A stretch of 64,000 nt of DNA from Mesorhizobium sp. B4-1-3 (lineage in GTDB: Bacteria; Pseudomonadota; Alphaproteobacteria; Rhizobiales; Rhizobiaceae), in contig NZ_VFTG01000006.1 of NCBI RefSeq assembly GCF_006439355.1, forward strand, positions 62,001 through 126,000, read 5' to 3'. Position 1 is the stretch's first letter, and every line of letters starts with the position of its first letter. A program made the position numbers and the translations under genes. A model generated the notes under the pieces. It made no database searches. It was given only the letters and a program-made list of their open reading frames with translations, and was not told the origin of the DNA. This document shows positions 18,017 through 27,436 of this stretch, piece after piece.

Positions 18017-18934
18017 TTAAGCCGCGGCCGATCCGGTCGCCTCCGCCTCATGCGAGCGGATGCCGATCATGTGGCAGACGGCAAAGACGAGATCGGCACG
18101 GTTCATCGTGTAGAAATGGAAGTCGCCGACGCCGCGCTCGACGAGGTCGAGCACCTGTTCGGCCGCCACCGCCGAGGCCACCAGCGCATGTGTCTGCGGG
18201 TCGTTCTCCAGCCCTTCGAAGCGCTCGGCGAGCCATGCCGGCACCAGCGCGCCGCAGCGCAACGAGAAATTGGCGACCTGCGTGAAATTATGCACCGGCA
18301 GGATGCCCGGCACGATCGGGATATAGATGCCGGCGCGCCGCGCCCGCTCGACATAGCGCTCGTAGAGATCGTTGTCGAAGAAGAACTGGGTGATCGCCCG
18401 CGTCGCGCCATTGTCGACCTTGCGCTTCAGCATGTCGATGTCGGTGGCGAAATCCGGGCTTTCCGGATGCTTTTCCGGATAGGCCGAGACCGAGATGTCG
18501 AAATCGCCGACGCCCTTCAGCGCGCCGACCAATTCGGCGCCGTTGGCGTAGCCGTCGGGATGCGGACGGTAGCTTGTGCCCACACCGGCCGCCGGATCGC
18601 CGCGCAACGCCACGAAGCGTTTAACGCCCATGTCGGCGAACTCGCGGATGACGCTGTCGACCTGATCACGCGCGGCGTCGACGCAAGTCATGTGCGCCGC
18701 CGGCGTCAGCGACGTCTCGTTGAGGATGCGCTTGACGGTGCGCGCCGTGCGCTCGCGGGTCGAGCCGCCGGCGCCGTAGGTCACCGACACGAATCTCGGC
18801 TTGAGCGGCTCGAGCCTCGTGACGGTATCCCAGAGCCTTGCTTCCATCTCATCCGTTTTCGGCGGGAAGAACTCGAACGAAACCCTGACCTTGTCGCCGA
18901 TGTCGCGGCGGCGGGAAAAGCGGAACTGGTTCAT
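18017..18934 (-). CDS. metF: Methylenetetrahydrofolate reductase MetF
   Basis: Reduces 5,10-methylene-THF to 5-methyl-THF, the methyl donor for methionine synthase. The 305-residue TIM-barrel flavoprotein has the proton-donor Glu in SFEFFPPKT, the SVTYGAGGSTRERT phosphate/FAD loop, HMTCVDAARDQ, LRGDPAAG, the SAYPEKHPES substrate block and QFFFDND. Its ATG (18934) overlaps the TGA of the upstream SahR-like regulator (ATGA), so the two are translationally coupled. The operon is probably repressed by that regulator in response to S-adenosylhomocysteine, and is insulated downstream by the strong terminator at 17961. Confidence 0.97.
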   Translation of the reverse strand: MNQFRFSRRRDIGDKVRVSFEFFPPKTDEMEARLWDTVTRLEPLKPRFVSVTYGAGGSTRERTARTVKRILNETSLTPAAHMTCVDAARDQVDSVIREFADMGVKRFVALRGDPAAGVGTSYRPHPDGYANGAELVGALKGVGDFDISVSAYPEKHPESPDFATDIDMLKRKVDNGATRAITQFFFDNDLYERYVERARRAGIYIPIVPGILPVHNFTQVANFSLRCGALVPAWLAERFEGLENDPQTHALVASAVAAEQVLDLVERGVGDFHFYTMNRADLVFAVCHMIGIRSHEAEATGSAAA

Positions 18935-19941
18935 CAGGCTGTTTCCCTTGCTGGAAGTGCCTCATTGGACGGATCGGCGATCAGCAGGCGGCGGTCGCGG
19001 CCGAGCCAGAGCTTGACGGTGAGCCTTGCTTCGTTGCCGCCGCGCGGCTCGAACTCCTGGCTGTCCTCAAGGTCGAGGCCGGCCTCCGCGAACCAGTCGG
19101 ACATCTGCCGATCGGAGAAGCCCAGCCGCATATGCGCGTGCTGGTCGCGCAGGAATTCGAGATTGTGCGGTGCGAAGTCGACGACGATCAGCCTGCCGGA
19201 TGGCCGCAGCAGCCTTGCCGCCTCGGCGATGGCGCGGGCGGGATCGTCGAGATAGTGCAGCACCTGGTGGATGGTCACGAGATCGAAGGCGTTGCGCTCG
19301 ACCGGCGGCGAGAAAATGTCGCCCTGGCGAACCTGCGCATTGGCGATGCCGGCCTTGTCGAGATTGGCGCGCGCCACGGTCAGCATCTCGCGCGACATGT
19401 CGATGCCGACGCCGCGCCGGTAGAGCGGCGCGAAGATTTCGAGCAGCCTGCCCGTGCCGGTGCCGAGGTCGAGCATCGACTGGAACGGCCGCTTGCCGAC
19501 GAGCCTGATGAGCGCCGCCTCCACCGCGCGGTCCGGCACATGCAGCGAGCGGATATGATCCCAGCTCGCGGCGTTCTCGGAGAAATATTCGGCGGCCCGG
19601 TCCTGCCGCTTGCGCTTCACCGCCGCCAGCCGCTCGAGATCGCGCACCACCTGCGCATCGGCCTCGCTGATGCCGGAGACGAGGCGCTGCACGAAGTCGC
19701 GCGAATTGTCCGTATCGGTCAGCCTGAAGAAGGCCCAGGACCCTTCCTGGTAGCGGCCGATCAGCCCGGCATCGAGCAAAAGCTTCAGATGGCGCGAGAC
19801 GCGCGGCTGCGACTGTCCAAGAATCTCGGTAAGGTCGGAGACGGTCAGGTCGCCGCGCGAAAGCAGCACCAGGATGCGCAGCCGGCTGGATTCGGCCGCC
19901 GCCTTCAATGTATCTACCATTGTATCGAGCGAGACATGCAT
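18934..19941 (-). CDS. ArsR-type regulator fused to a SAM-dependent methyltransferase domain (SahR-like)
   Basis: A 335-residue fusion: an ArsR/HTH_5 winged helix at about 1-85 (MHVSLDTMVDTLKAAAESSR, LRILVLLSRGDLTVSDLTEI, QSQPRVSRHLKLLLDAGLIG) and a Methyltransf_11-type fold at about 140-270 (MLDLGTGTGRLLEIFAP, GVGIDMSREML). Proteins of this build were described as SahR, which represses methionine-cycle genes and senses S-adenosylhomocysteine; the methyltransferase fold probably serves as the ligand pocket. The ATG at 19941 gives the family N-terminus; longer starts read through the divergent trmO region. It overlaps metF and has an AT-rich dyad 23 bp upstream. Confidence 0.88.
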   Translation of the reverse strand: MHVSLDTMVDTLKAAAESSRLRILVLLSRGDLTVSDLTEILGQSQPRVSRHLKLLLDAGLIGRYQEGSWAFFRLTDTDNSRDFVQRLVSGISEADAQVVRDLERLAAVKRKRQDRAAEYFSENAASWDHIRSLHVPDRAVEAALIRLVGKRPFQSMLDLGTGTGRLLEIFAPLYRRGVGIDMSREMLTVARANLDKAGIANAQVRQGDIFSPPVERNAFDLVTIHQVLHYLDDPARAIAEAARLLRPSGRLIVVDFAPHNLEFLRDQHAHMRLGFSDRQMSDWFAEAGLDLEDSQEFEPRGGNEARLTVKLWLGRDRRLLIADPSNEALPARETA

Positions 19942-19963
19942 GAGCGGACTCTCGTTGAAAGAT

Positions 19964-19979
19964 ATAAAGATATGTTTAT
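19964..19979. promoter_or_regulatory. Candidate SahR-type operator
   Basis: ATAAAGATATGTTTAT, an inverted repeat ATAAA-N6-TTTAT in an AT-rich patch (GATATAAAGATATGTTTATG) that stands out in GC-rich DNA, 23 bp upstream of the regulator-metF operon. SahR sites in Proteobacteria are AT-rich palindromes; the match here is by character rather than by an exact consensus. Confidence 0.6.
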
Positions 19980-20081
19980 GTCGATTTCGGAACCCTGGCA
20001 AGCGCCATGTCGCTTCCGGACAACAAAATGGCGCAGCCGTGATCCGCGCCGGGCGGACGGTTCTTGGGCGGAGTAAAGAGG

Positions 20082-20588
20082 ATGTTCGAGACGCGCGAAG
20101 GTGAAACGCTTCTTGCGGCCGATCCGGCGCAACAGCGTCCGGACGGTCATATCGTCTTTGTCGGCCGCATCGTCTCACCCTGGACCAGCCGCGAGGATTG
20201 CCCCAAGAACATGCGCGCCGCCCGCGAAACCGGGAAAGCCGCAACAGTCCTGATCGACGAGCTCTATCGCCCGGGGTTGCAAAACCTGGAACGCGCCAGC
20301 CACATCGTCATCCTGTCCTGGCTCCATCACGCGCCGCGGAATCTGATCGTGCAGAAACCCCGCCATGCGGCTGAACCGAAAGGCGTTTTCTCGCTGCGCT
20401 CCCCTGCCCGTCCGAACCCTGTCGGCTTGCATGTGGCGAAGCTCGTCGCTCTCGACATCGAGGCCGGGCGGATCGGGATCGACGCCATCGATGTGCTCGA
20501 CGGCACGCCGGTCATCGACATCAAACCCTATTACGCCTCGGTCGAGGCCTTCCCCGAAGCGACGATTGCCGGGCGCGACGGGAAATGA
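20082..20588 (+). CDS. trmO: tRNA (N6-threonylcarbamoyladenosine37-N6)-methyltransferase TrmO
   Basis: TrmO (TsaA/UPF0066) methylates t6A37 to m6t6A in ANN-decoding tRNAs using SAM. The 168-residue protein shows the beta-barrel signatures IVFVGRIVSPW, CPKNMRAARE, LQNLERASHIVILSWLH and the PARPNPVGLHVAKLVALD block that holds SAM. ATG 20082 is used because GGAG lies nine bases upstream; a TTG 18 bases earlier has none. The stop overlaps the start of the DUF2293 gene by four bases, suggesting joint translation. Confidence 0.9.
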   Translation: MFETREGETLLAADPAQQRPDGHIVFVGRIVSPWTSREDCPKNMRAARETGKAATVLIDELYRPGLQNLERASHIVILSWLHHAPRNLIVQKPRHAAEPKGVFSLRSPARPNPVGLHVAKLVALDIEAGRIGIDAIDVLDGTPVIDIKPYYASVEAFPEATIAGRDGK

Positions 20589-20899
20589 GCGCCCTCACCG
20601 GCCGCCGCCGCGCCATCGCTAAGGCGCTGACCGCGCTTCTTCCCCTCGCGCCCTATGCCGACATGGAAAAAATCCGTGCCGACGCCGGTTCCGTGCACAT
20701 GAAGACCCTGCCGCCGTCGATCGCGGTGTGGCTTGCAACCATCGCCCATGTCCGCCACGCCCACACCGACTACGAGAAGTTGCTCGCAGAGGGCTATGAT
20801 CGGGATTCGGCGCGTTTCTTCGTGATCGGGCGGACCAATGAGGTGCTAACCCGTTGGCGCGCGACGAGGCTGCTCAAGGAGGACGAGGAGGACGAGTGA
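20585..20899 (+). CDS. DUF2293 domain protein
   Basis: A 104-residue cytoplasmic protein with the DUF2293 signature in its middle: TLPPSIAVWLATIAHVRHAH and TDYEKLLAEGYDRDSARFFV, ending NEVLTRWR and an acidic tail. The domain's function is not established. The ATG overlaps the trmO stop (ATGA). The pairing with trmO could point to a tRNA-related role, but that is only a context guess. Confidence 0.85.
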   Translation: MSALTGRRRAIAKALTALLPLAPYADMEKIRADAGSVHMKTLPPSIAVWLATIAHVRHAHTDYEKLLAEGYDRDSARFFVIGRTNEVLTRWRATRLLKEDEEDE

Positions 20900-21087
20900 G
20901 GCCGGCGCCGAACGTCCGATGGGCCCCTTTGCTAGGGAGGCATGACGATCCGGCCTGGTCGAACGCCCTGGCTATCCCTGACCCGTGCTCCAAATAAATC
21001 CGGCGGCGCCTCTGGAAAAACGCCGAAAGCGCCGTACATCAAGCAAACGGAGTATCCTCCGCTTATCTTCGGAATTCTCGCCCTACA

Positions 21088-21129
21088 GCAATTCAGGAAA
21101 AGTGCTTAGCGGTTTTCCATCGGAATTGC
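21088..21129. repeat. Palindromic intergenic repeat, covarying-arm family (copy 2)
   Basis: Arms GCAATTC / GAATTGC around the core GGAAAAGTGCTTAGCGGTTTTCC. It occupies the gap before the SDR gene; the rest of 20900-21196 shows no gene. A short open frame running through it is not credible as a protein. Confidence 0.75.
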
Positions 21130-21196
21130 GCAAAAACAATGACTTGCAGCGGCTTGGCGAAACGTTGAAGCGCTCCAGGAGCAAGGATCACAGATT

Positions 21197-22036
21197 ATGA
21201 CAAACAAGGTTTGGTTCATCACCGGATCGTCGAAGGGCTTTGGCCGCGTCTGGGCCGAGGCAGCGCTCGCCCGCGGCGATCGCGTCGCCGCAACCGCGCG
21301 CGATGCCGGCACGGTTGCCGATCTCGTCGAGAAATACGGCGACAGGATCGCGGCCCTAAAACTCGACGTCACCGACAAACAAGCGGTCGATGCCGCCATA
21401 GCCGAGGCACACAAGCGCTTCGGCCGGCTCGATGTCGTGATCAACAATGCCGGCTACGGCCATTTCGGCGCCATCGAGGAAGTCACCGAGAAGGAGGCCC
21501 GCGACCAGATCGAGACCAACGTCTTCGGTGCGCTCTGGGTCACCCAGGCCGCGTTGCCCATCATGCGCGCGCAGCGCTCGGGCCATATCATCCAGATCTC
21601 GTCGATCGGCGGCGTCAACGCCTTTGCCTCGATCGGCCTTTACCACGCCTCGAAATGGGCGCTGGAAGCCTTCAGCCAGTCGCTCAGCCAGGAAGTCGCG
21701 CAGTTCGGTATTCACGTGACCCTTGTCGAGCCGGGCGGTTTCTCGACGGACTGGGCCGGCCCGTCGGCCAAGGTCTCCAAGCCGATGGAGGTCTATGAAC
21801 CGGTCCGCGCGGCGATGGCCGAGCGCCGCAGCCGCTCGGTCGCCGGCGATCCGCAAGCGACCGGCCCGGCGATGCTCGCCATCGTCGACGCTGCCGAGCC
21901 GCCGCTCAGGGTCTTCTTCGGCGATGGCGGCCTGCCGATGATCAAGCAGGAATATGCCAGCCGTATCGCCACCTGGGAAAAATGGGACCATGTCTCGGTC
22001 ATGGCGCAAGGCGCCAACAAGAACCGCAAAGCCTGA
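21197..22036 (+). CDS. Short-chain dehydrogenase/reductase
   Basis: Classical NAD(P)-dependent SDR of 279 residues. Cofactor motif TGSSKGFG (residues 9-16, a TGxxxGxG loop), NNAG in VVINNAGYGHFG, and a complete catalytic set: Ser in QISSIGG and YHASK (Tyr and Lys) in GLYHASKWALEAFSQ. The post-active PGGFSTDW block and roughly 30 extra C-terminal residues are typical of the 280-residue classical SDRs in rhizobia, whose substrates are mostly unknown. It stands alone and ends in a good intrinsic terminator. Confidence 0.9.
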   Translation: MTNKVWFITGSSKGFGRVWAEAALARGDRVAATARDAGTVADLVEKYGDRIAALKLDVTDKQAVDAAIAEAHKRFGRLDVVINNAGYGHFGAIEEVTEKEARDQIETNVFGALWVTQAALPIMRAQRSGHIIQISSIGGVNAFASIGLYHASKWALEAFSQSLSQEVAQFGIHVTLVEPGGFSTDWAGPSAKVSKPMEVYEPVRAAMAERRSRSVAGDPQATGPAMLAIVDAAEPPLRVFFGDGGLPMIKQEYASRIATWEKWDHVSVMAQGANKNRKA

Positions 22037-22040
22037 ACCA

Positions 22041-22078
22041 AAGGCCGGGCCACGCCGTTCTCGCGGCGTGGCCTTTTG
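22041..22078 (+). terminator. Intrinsic terminator of the SDR gene
   Basis: GGCCACGCCG-ttctcg-CGGCGTGGCC followed by TTTT, ending just at the converging MOSC gene. AAGGCC before the stem also lets it work in the other direction. Confidence 0.88.
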
Positions 22079-22079
22079 G

Positions 22080-22709
22080 TCAAGCCGGGTATATCCACTG
22101 CTCTGGCACCCGCACCGAGATCTCCTCGCCGGCCCTTACGACGCCCGGCTTTTCGACCCAGGCGACAAGCCCGCGCAGGCGCTTCGCCTCCTTCGGAAAG
22201 AGCAGCGCGGCGGCGTTGATATCCGGGGCGCCGACATGCTCGGCGATTGATTGCCCGGCAACGCGGCACGGCTTGTTCTGGCCGTCGACCTTGAGCGTCG
22301 CGCCACCCTTGAAGAACATCAGCGAGCCGGCCGGCAGCATCGACAGATGCGGCACGCCTTCGATCACAAGATTGGCGCCGATCCATTCCGGCTTGATCTC
22401 CTTGAGCCCCATGCGTTGGGCGACGGTCGCAAGCTCGTCCGCCGCGACCAGCGACAATTGCCGCTCGTTGCGCATTTCGGTGCCGCGCGGATACCAGGGC
22501 TCGCGCCCGCCCGAGCGCCGCGTCGTTCCGCCATGGAAGTCGCCGGCGATACCGCCGAAGCCGAGCAGCAGTTCCTCGACCGCCCGCGTCTCGAAATGAT
22601 CGTGCGGGGCGGCATAGAGCGCCGCTGCCTTCGCCGTCAGCTTGCGGCTGGGCACGATGTCGACCGTCGGTTCCGCCGCGGGAAAAAGCTCAAGGTTCGT
22701 TTCCTGCAT
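22080..22709 (-). CDS. MOSC domain protein
   Basis: MOSC domains (C-terminal domain of molybdenum-cofactor sulfurases and of YiiM/mARC proteins) bind Moco or persulfide sulfur. The 209-residue protein spans a MOSC fold with the family hallmarks FGGIAGDFHGG (start of the barrel), RQLSLVAADEL, GANLVIEGVPHLSMLPAG and the conserved cysteine in GQNKPCRVAGQ. No N-terminal beta-barrel or ferredoxin domain is present, so it is a stand-alone MOSC protein. Convergent with the SDR gene across the terminator. Reaction unknown. Confidence 0.88.
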   Translation of the reverse strand: MQETNLELFPAAEPTVDIVPSRKLTAKAAALYAAPHDHFETRAVEELLLGFGGIAGDFHGGTTRRSGGREPWYPRGTEMRNERQLSLVAADELATVAQRMGLKEIKPEWIGANLVIEGVPHLSMLPAGSLMFFKGGATLKVDGQNKPCRVAGQSIAEHVGAPDINAAALLFPKEAKRLRGLVAWVEKPGVVRAGEEISVRVPEQWIYPA

Positions 22710-22889
22710 GCCGCTGGTCTAAAGGTGCCGAAGAAGGCGGTCCAGTCGAAAGCGCTGATGATCCGATCACACCGTTTGATGGCGATCACGATCTTCTTAC
22801 CGCCAATCCCTTTCGCCGGCCGACGCGAGCCGCAATGCTGCCGTGCCGGCGACATAGACGATCGCGCGCAATCGGGAGGAGGTTCGATC

Positions 22890-23456
22890 ATGCAGGTTGG
22901 ACACGCCGTCGCGGCGCTTTGGCTGGTCTGGGTGATATCCTGGGTGCTTGCCGCGGCCTGGGCCGATCCGGCGCAAAAGCGCGCCGATCTCAAGTCGGAG
23001 GCGCGCTATCGCGTCCTTTGGCTGGCCGGCACCGTGCTGATGTTCGTGCCGGCACACGGCTATGTCGGCCGGCTCAGGCTCTGGACGCCGACGCTCACCG
23101 AGGCCTGGATCTGTGTTGCGCTTGTCGCCATCGGCATCGCCTTCGCCTGGTGGGCGCGCCTTCATCTCGGTCGGCTGTGGTCGGCCAATGTCACCGCCAA
23201 GGCCGATCATCGCGTGATCGATACCGGCCCCTATGGCCTGGTGCGCCACCCGATCTACACCGGACTGATGCTGTCCGTCCTCGCGACCATGGCGGTCAAG
23301 GGCACGGTTTGGGGTATAGCAGGCGCCGCCCTGCTGCTCGTCGGCGTCGTCGTCAAGGCGAGACTGGAAGAGAGCTTCCTGCGCGGCGAGCTCGGCCCGG
23401 CCTATGACGATTACGCCAGGCGCGTGCCGATGCTGGTGCCCTTCGCACCGGCGTGA
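22890..23456 (+). CDS. ICMT/PEMT-type membrane methyltransferase
   Basis: A 188-residue integral membrane protein of the isoprenylcysteine carboxyl methyltransferase / phospholipid methyltransferase family. Four to five hydrophobic spans are visible, and the C-terminal SAM-binding signature is intact: VIDTGPYGLVRHPIYTG (GPYxxVRHPxY) and later EESFLRGELGPAYDDYARRV (the EExxL...YxxYxxRV element). ATG 22890 follows a strong GGGAGGAGG. Prokaryotic members methylate varied, mostly unknown small substrates or lipids. Not clearly part of an operon. Confidence 0.85.
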   Translation: MQVGHAVAALWLVWVISWVLAAAWADPAQKRADLKSEARYRVLWLAGTVLMFVPAHGYVGRLRLWTPTLTEAWICVALVAIGIAFAWWARLHLGRLWSANVTAKADHRVIDTGPYGLVRHPIYTGLMLSVLATMAVKGTVWGIAGAALLLVGVVVKARLEESFLRGELGPAYDDYARRVPMLVPFAPA

Positions 23457-23466
23457 AGCCGCATCC

Positions 23467-24594
23467 TCAAAGCATCCTGAGCAGCGCACCGCCGATCGAA
23501 TAGCCGGCGCCGAAGGCGCAGATCAGGCCGAAATCGCCGGCCTTCATGTCGGCATGGTTCTCCGACAGCGCCACGATCGCGCCGGCGCCGGCAGTGTTGC
23601 CGAGCCGCTCCAGCACCATCGGCGCGCGGTCGTGATCGACATCGTGGCCGAAGGACAGTTTCAGGATCATCGCATTCATGCGCGCATTGGCCTGATGCAG
23701 CCAGAAGCGGCGGATGCCTTCCGGCGTCAGCCCGTGCTCGGCCAGGAACTCGACGATGAATTTCTGCCCGGCGACGGTGACTTCCTTGAACACCTTGTTG
23801 CCGACCTGCTTGATAAGGTTGCCTTCCAGGTTGATTATATAGGGATCCTCCTGGGCCGTGCGCGTGTGGTAGCCGAGATTGGTGCGGATGTTGTTCGACA
23901 TCTGCGTCCAGGTGCGCGTGTCGAGCACCTCGAAACGCCCGGGCCGCTTTTCGCCCTGCGCCAGCCCCTCGACGACCATGGCGACCGAGGCGTCGCCGAA
24001 GATGAAATGCGTCTGCCGGTCGCGGAAGTTGAGATGACCGGTTATGATCTCCGGCGTCGACACCAGGATGCGCTTATGCGCCCCTGCCCTCACCAGGTTG
24101 ACCGCGACATGCAGTGCTGCCGCCGCGGAAGAGCAGCCCAGTCCCATGTCGAAGCCGGCGCCCTTGGTGCCCAGCGCCTCCTGCATCTCGATGGCGATGG
24201 CTGGATAGGGCCGCTGATGGTGCGAGGCCGAGCAGATCACCAGGTCGATATCCGACCCGTCGACCTCGGCATGGGCAAGCGCCTTCCTCGCCGAAGCGAG
24301 ACCGAACTCCGCCTCCAGCGACAGCGCGTCGTCAGGCCGCGCCGGAATGCGCGGCGCCATGCGCGTCGGGTCGAGGATGCCCTCGCGCTCGATGACATGG
24401 CGGCTCTTCACGCCCGAGGCATGCACGATGAAGTCGCTATCCGATTTCTGCAAAAGGGGCTCGCCAGTGTCGGCGCGGCGCGCATTCTCGGCGTCCACCC
24501 AGCTGTTGAAGCTTGCGACCAGCTCTTCATTGGTGATGACGGGTTCAGGGATTTCGGCGCCGATGCCGCTGATGATGACGCGATGCATGTCCAA
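23467..24594 (-). CDS. 3-oxoacyl-ACP synthase III (KAS III/FabH-like)
   Basis: Thiolase-fold condensing enzyme of 375 residues. The Cys-His-Asn triad of KAS III is present: Cys in GLGCSSAAAA, His in WLHQANARMN and Asn in ERLGNTAGAG. It is longer than E. coli FabH (317 residues) because of an N-terminal insertion around HASGVKSRHVIEREG, a build seen in a second FabH type of alphaproteobacteria and in OleA-like enzymes. So it may start a special fatty acid or make beta-ketoacids rather than do housekeeping fatty-acid initiation. Start: MDMHRV or the ATG two codons later. It converges with the ICMT-like gene ten bases away. Confidence 0.85.
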   Translation of the reverse strand: MDMHRVIISGIGAEIPEPVITNEELVASFNSWVDAENARRADTGEPLLQKSDSDFIVHASGVKSRHVIEREGILDPTRMAPRIPARPDDALSLEAEFGLASARKALAHAEVDGSDIDLVICSASHHQRPYPAIAIEMQEALGTKGAGFDMGLGCSSAAAALHVAVNLVRAGAHKRILVSTPEIITGHLNFRDRQTHFIFGDASVAMVVEGLAQGEKRPGRFEVLDTRTWTQMSNNIRTNLGYHTRTAQEDPYIINLEGNLIKQVGNKVFKEVTVAGQKFIVEFLAEHGLTPEGIRRFWLHQANARMNAMILKLSFGHDVDHDRAPMVLERLGNTAGAGAIVALSENHADMKAGDFGLICAFGAGYSIGGALLRML

Positions 24595-24706
24595 TCCATC
24601 CGAGAGGCGGCAAGGTGTGCCGAGGCGAGGCGCTACACTTGTCGCATTTGCCCGGTTTATTCCAGCTTAATTCGACAACCGCCGCTGGCATTCAATTGGT
24701 GGATGC

Positions 24707-25474
24707 TCAAGCTCGTTTGGCGACGATGAAGATCCGTGGGAAGCGCAGCAGCACCTTGCCGTTCGCCGTCTTCGGATAGGCCTTGGCGATCTTGGCGGTG
24801 TAGCTTTCGAGAAATAGCACCTTCTCATCCTCATCGAGCGGATCGAGAAAGGGCTTCAGCCCCGTCGCCTTGACCCATTCGACGATCGCTTCGGCATCGG
24901 CCAGCGGATGGTTATAGATCGTGTGCCAGATGTCGAGCCGGTCGGCGAGCGGCGACAGAAGATCGTAATAGAAGGACACCGGCGGCAGCGGCCCGCGCGC
25001 GGCGCCCTTGAGCTTGGCTGCGAACGGCGCTTCCGCCGCGGTCTCGCGCATCAGTTGATGCGAGGGCTCGCCGAGATTGTCCGGCATCTGCACGGCCAGG
25101 GCGCCACCCGGCGCCAAAACCCCCGTCAGCCGCTGGAACACGGCCGGATGCTCCGGCAACCACTGGAAGACGGCGTTGGCGAAGATGACGTCGACGGGAT
25201 GCTCGGGTTGCCATCCGGCGGCATCCGCCAATTCGAAATTGACACTCGGCAGCCGCACCCGCGCCTTCTCGATCATGTCCGGCGAGGTGTCGAAGCCGCT
25301 CACCTGGGCATCCGGCCAGCGCTCGACCAGAAGCTCGGTCGAGTTGCCCGGACCGCAGCCGATATCGACGACGCAGCGCGGAAAATCGACCGGTACCTGC
25401 GCAACCAGATCGCGCGCGGGCCGCGTGCGCTCGTCCTCGAACTTCAGATATTGGGCGGCGGACCAGTCAGCCAT
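24707..25474 (-). CDS. tam: Trans-aconitate 2-methyltransferase
   Basis: SAM-dependent enzyme that methylates trans-aconitate, a by-product that inhibits aconitase. The 255-residue protein has the typical Tam start [20 protein letters not shown], motif [16 protein letters not shown] (about residues 35-49), [25 protein letters not shown] and the C-terminal [19 protein letters not shown] region. Length equals E. coli Tam. It is monocistronic; the ettA gene upstream on the same strand ends about 40 bp before it. Confidence 0.93.
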   Translation of the reverse strand: MADWSAAQYLKFEDERTRPARDLVAQVPVDFPRCVVDIGCGPGNSTELLVERWPDAQVSGFDTSPDMIEKARVRLPSVNFELADAAGWQPEHPVDVIFANAVFQWLPEHPAVFQRLTGVLAPGGALAVQMPDNLGEPSHQLMRETAAEAPFAAKLKGAARGPLPPVSFYYDLLSPLADRLDIWHTIYNHPLADAEAIVEWVKATGLKPFLDPLDEDEKVLFLESYTAKIAKAYPKTANGKVLLRFPRIFIVAKRA

Positions 25475-25514
25475 GTCAGAACCTCGCTCTGTTCGCCGCC
25501 CCTCCGGACCGATG

Positions 25515-27164
25515 CTACCGCGTCAGCCGCTTGTGCGTCATGCGGTGCGGGGTCGCCGCTTCGGCGCCGAGGCGGCGCAGCTTGTCCTTCTCGTATTCCT
25601 CGAAATTGCCTTCGAACCATTCGACATGGGCGTCACCCTCGAAGGCGAGCATGTGGGTGGCCATGCGGTCGAGGAACATGCGGTCGTGGCTGATGATGAC
25701 GGCGCAGCCGGCATAGGCTTCGAGCGCGTCTTCCAGCGCGCTCAGCGTCTCGGTGTCGAGGTCGTTGGTCGGCTCGTCGAGCAGCAGCACGTTGCCGCCG
25801 CCCTTCAGCATCTTGGCCAGGTGGACGCGGTTGCGCTGGCCGCCTGACAGGTTGCCGACCTTCTGCTGCTGGTCGCCGCCGCGGAAGTTGAAGGACGAGC
25901 AATAGGCACGGCTGTTGACCTCGTGCTTGCCGAGCTTGATCACCTCGGCGCCGCCCGAAATCTCTTCCCACACCGTCTTGTTCGGGTCGAGCGCATCACG
26001 GCTCTGGTCGACATAGCCGAGCCGCACGGTCTCGCCCTTGCGGATCGACCCGGCATCCGGCGTTTCCTGGCCGGTGATCATCTTGAACAGCGTCGTCTTG
26101 CCGGCGCCGTTCGGGCCGATGACGCCGACGATGCCGCCCGGCGGCAGCTTGAACGACAGATCCTCGATCAGGAGCTCGTCGCCGAAGCCCTTGCTGAGGC
26201 CTTCGACCTCGATGACGAGGTTGCCGAGTCGCTCGCTCGCCGGGATGACGATCTGGGTGTCGGTCGGCTTGCGGCTCTGCGACTGCTCGACCAGTTCTTC
26301 ATAGGCCTTGATACGCGCCTTGGACTTGGTCTGGCGCGCCTTGGGCGAGGATTGGATCCACTCGCGCTCGCGCCAGATCGACTTCTGGCGGGCGTCGTCC
26401 TCGCGGCCTTCCTGGATCAGGCGCTTGGCCTTGGCGTCGAGATATTTGGTGTAGTTGCCCTCGTAAGGGATGCCGCGGCCGCGATCGAGCTCGAGGATCC
26501 AGCCGGTAACGTTGTCCAGGAAGTAGCGGTCGTGGGTGATGATCAGCACCGAGCCGGGATAATCGCGCAGGTGCTTTTCCAGCCATTGTGTGGTCTCGGC
26601 GTCGAGATGGTTGGTCGGCTCGTCGAGCAGCAAGAGGTCGGGCTGCTCAAGCAGCAGCCGGCACAGCGCCACGCGGCGGCGCTCGCCGCCCGACAGGTTG
26701 GTCACTTCGGAGTCCGCCGGCGGGCACTGCAGCGCATCCATCGCCATCTCGACCTGCTGTTCGAGGTCCCAAAGATTGAGGCGGTCCATGTCGTCCTGGA
26801 GCTTGGCCGACTCGTCGGCCGTCTCGTCGGAATAGTTCATCATAAGCTCGTTGTAGCGCTCGATGATGGCGGTCTTCCTGGCGACGCCGTCCATGACGTT
26901 TTCACGCACGGTCTTGGTGTTGTCGAGCTGCGGCTCCTGCGCCAGGTAGCCGACGGTGGCGCCCTCGGCCAGCCACGCCTCGCCCTGGAATTCCTTGTCG
27001 AGCCCGGCCATGATGCGCAGGATCGTCGACTTGCCCGAGCCGTTCGGGCCGAGAATGCCGATCTTGGCATCCGGATAGAAGGACAGGTGAACGTTATCAA
27101 GCACCTTCTTGGTGCCGTAGGCCTTCGACAGGCCGGACATGTGATAGATGAACTGGCGAGCCAC
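25515..27164 (-). CDS. ettA: Energy-dependent translational throttle protein EttA (ABC-F)
   Basis: ABC-F ATPase that binds the ribosomal E site and gates the first peptide bond according to ATP/ADP ratio. The 549-residue soluble protein has two ATPase cassettes: Walker [10 protein letters not shown] and GPNGAGKTT, signatures LSGGERRR and LSGGQRNR, Walker [13 protein letters not shown] and [12 protein letters not shown], joined by a charged linker with the EttA-type arm. I use the GTG at 27164 because the family begins M-ARQFIYHM; the longer ATG start adds ten unrelated residues. Length is close to E. coli EttA (555). No membrane domain nearby, as expected. Confidence 0.95.
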   Translation of the reverse strand: MARQFIYHMSGLSKAYGTKKVLDNVHLSFYPDAKIGILGPNGSGKSTILRIMAGLDKEFQGEAWLAEGATVGYLAQEPQLDNTKTVRENVMDGVARKTAIIERYNELMMNYSDETADESAKLQDDMDRLNLWDLEQQVEMAMDALQCPPADSEVTNLSGGERRRVALCRLLLEQPDLLLLDEPTNHLDAETTQWLEKHLRDYPGSVLIITHDRYFLDNVTGWILELDRGRGIPYEGNYTKYLDAKAKRLIQEGREDDARQKSIWREREWIQSSPKARQTKSKARIKAYEELVEQSQSRKPTDTQIVIPASERLGNLVIEVEGLSKGFGDELLIEDLSFKLPPGGIVGVIGPNGAGKTTLFKMITGQETPDAGSIRKGETVRLGYVDQSRDALDPNKTVWEEISGGAEVIKLGKHEVNSRAYCSSFNFRGGDQQQKVGNLSGGQRNRVHLAKMLKGGGNVLLLDEPTNDLDTETLSALEDALEAYAGCAVIISHDRMFLDRMATHMLAFEGDAHVEWFEGNFEEYEKDKLRRLGAEAATPHRMTHKRLTR

Positions 27165-27436
27165 GCGCGCTTTCCCTGGAAACTGAAGTGTCAAGTGGAT
27201 GGGGGTTGGGCGCTATGTAGGCGATGAAGCGCCCAACGGCAATCGCTTTCGGCGCGAAACGGCCAATCCACGCGCATTCGCCGGTCTGCGCCACCCGACC
27301 AGGCCTCTACAAGGCCAAGCTCAGCGGCCGCGACCGGTCGGCGAACCCGGCAGCGAGGCGATCATCCTGCGGGTGGCCCCCGATCAGCCTGAAAAGATCA
27401 GCGTGACCGGAAACGACCTGACCAAGTAACTTCCGC

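Noticed and set aside
20985-21200. Short plus-strand frame before the SDR gene
   Set aside because: It runs through palindromic repeat copy 2 and has no ribosome-binding site.
27199-27429. Plus-strand frame of 76 codons between ettA and the T2 ribonuclease gene
   Set aside because: No ribosome-binding site, atypical composition and no recognisable domain; I treat 27165-27436 as intergenic.
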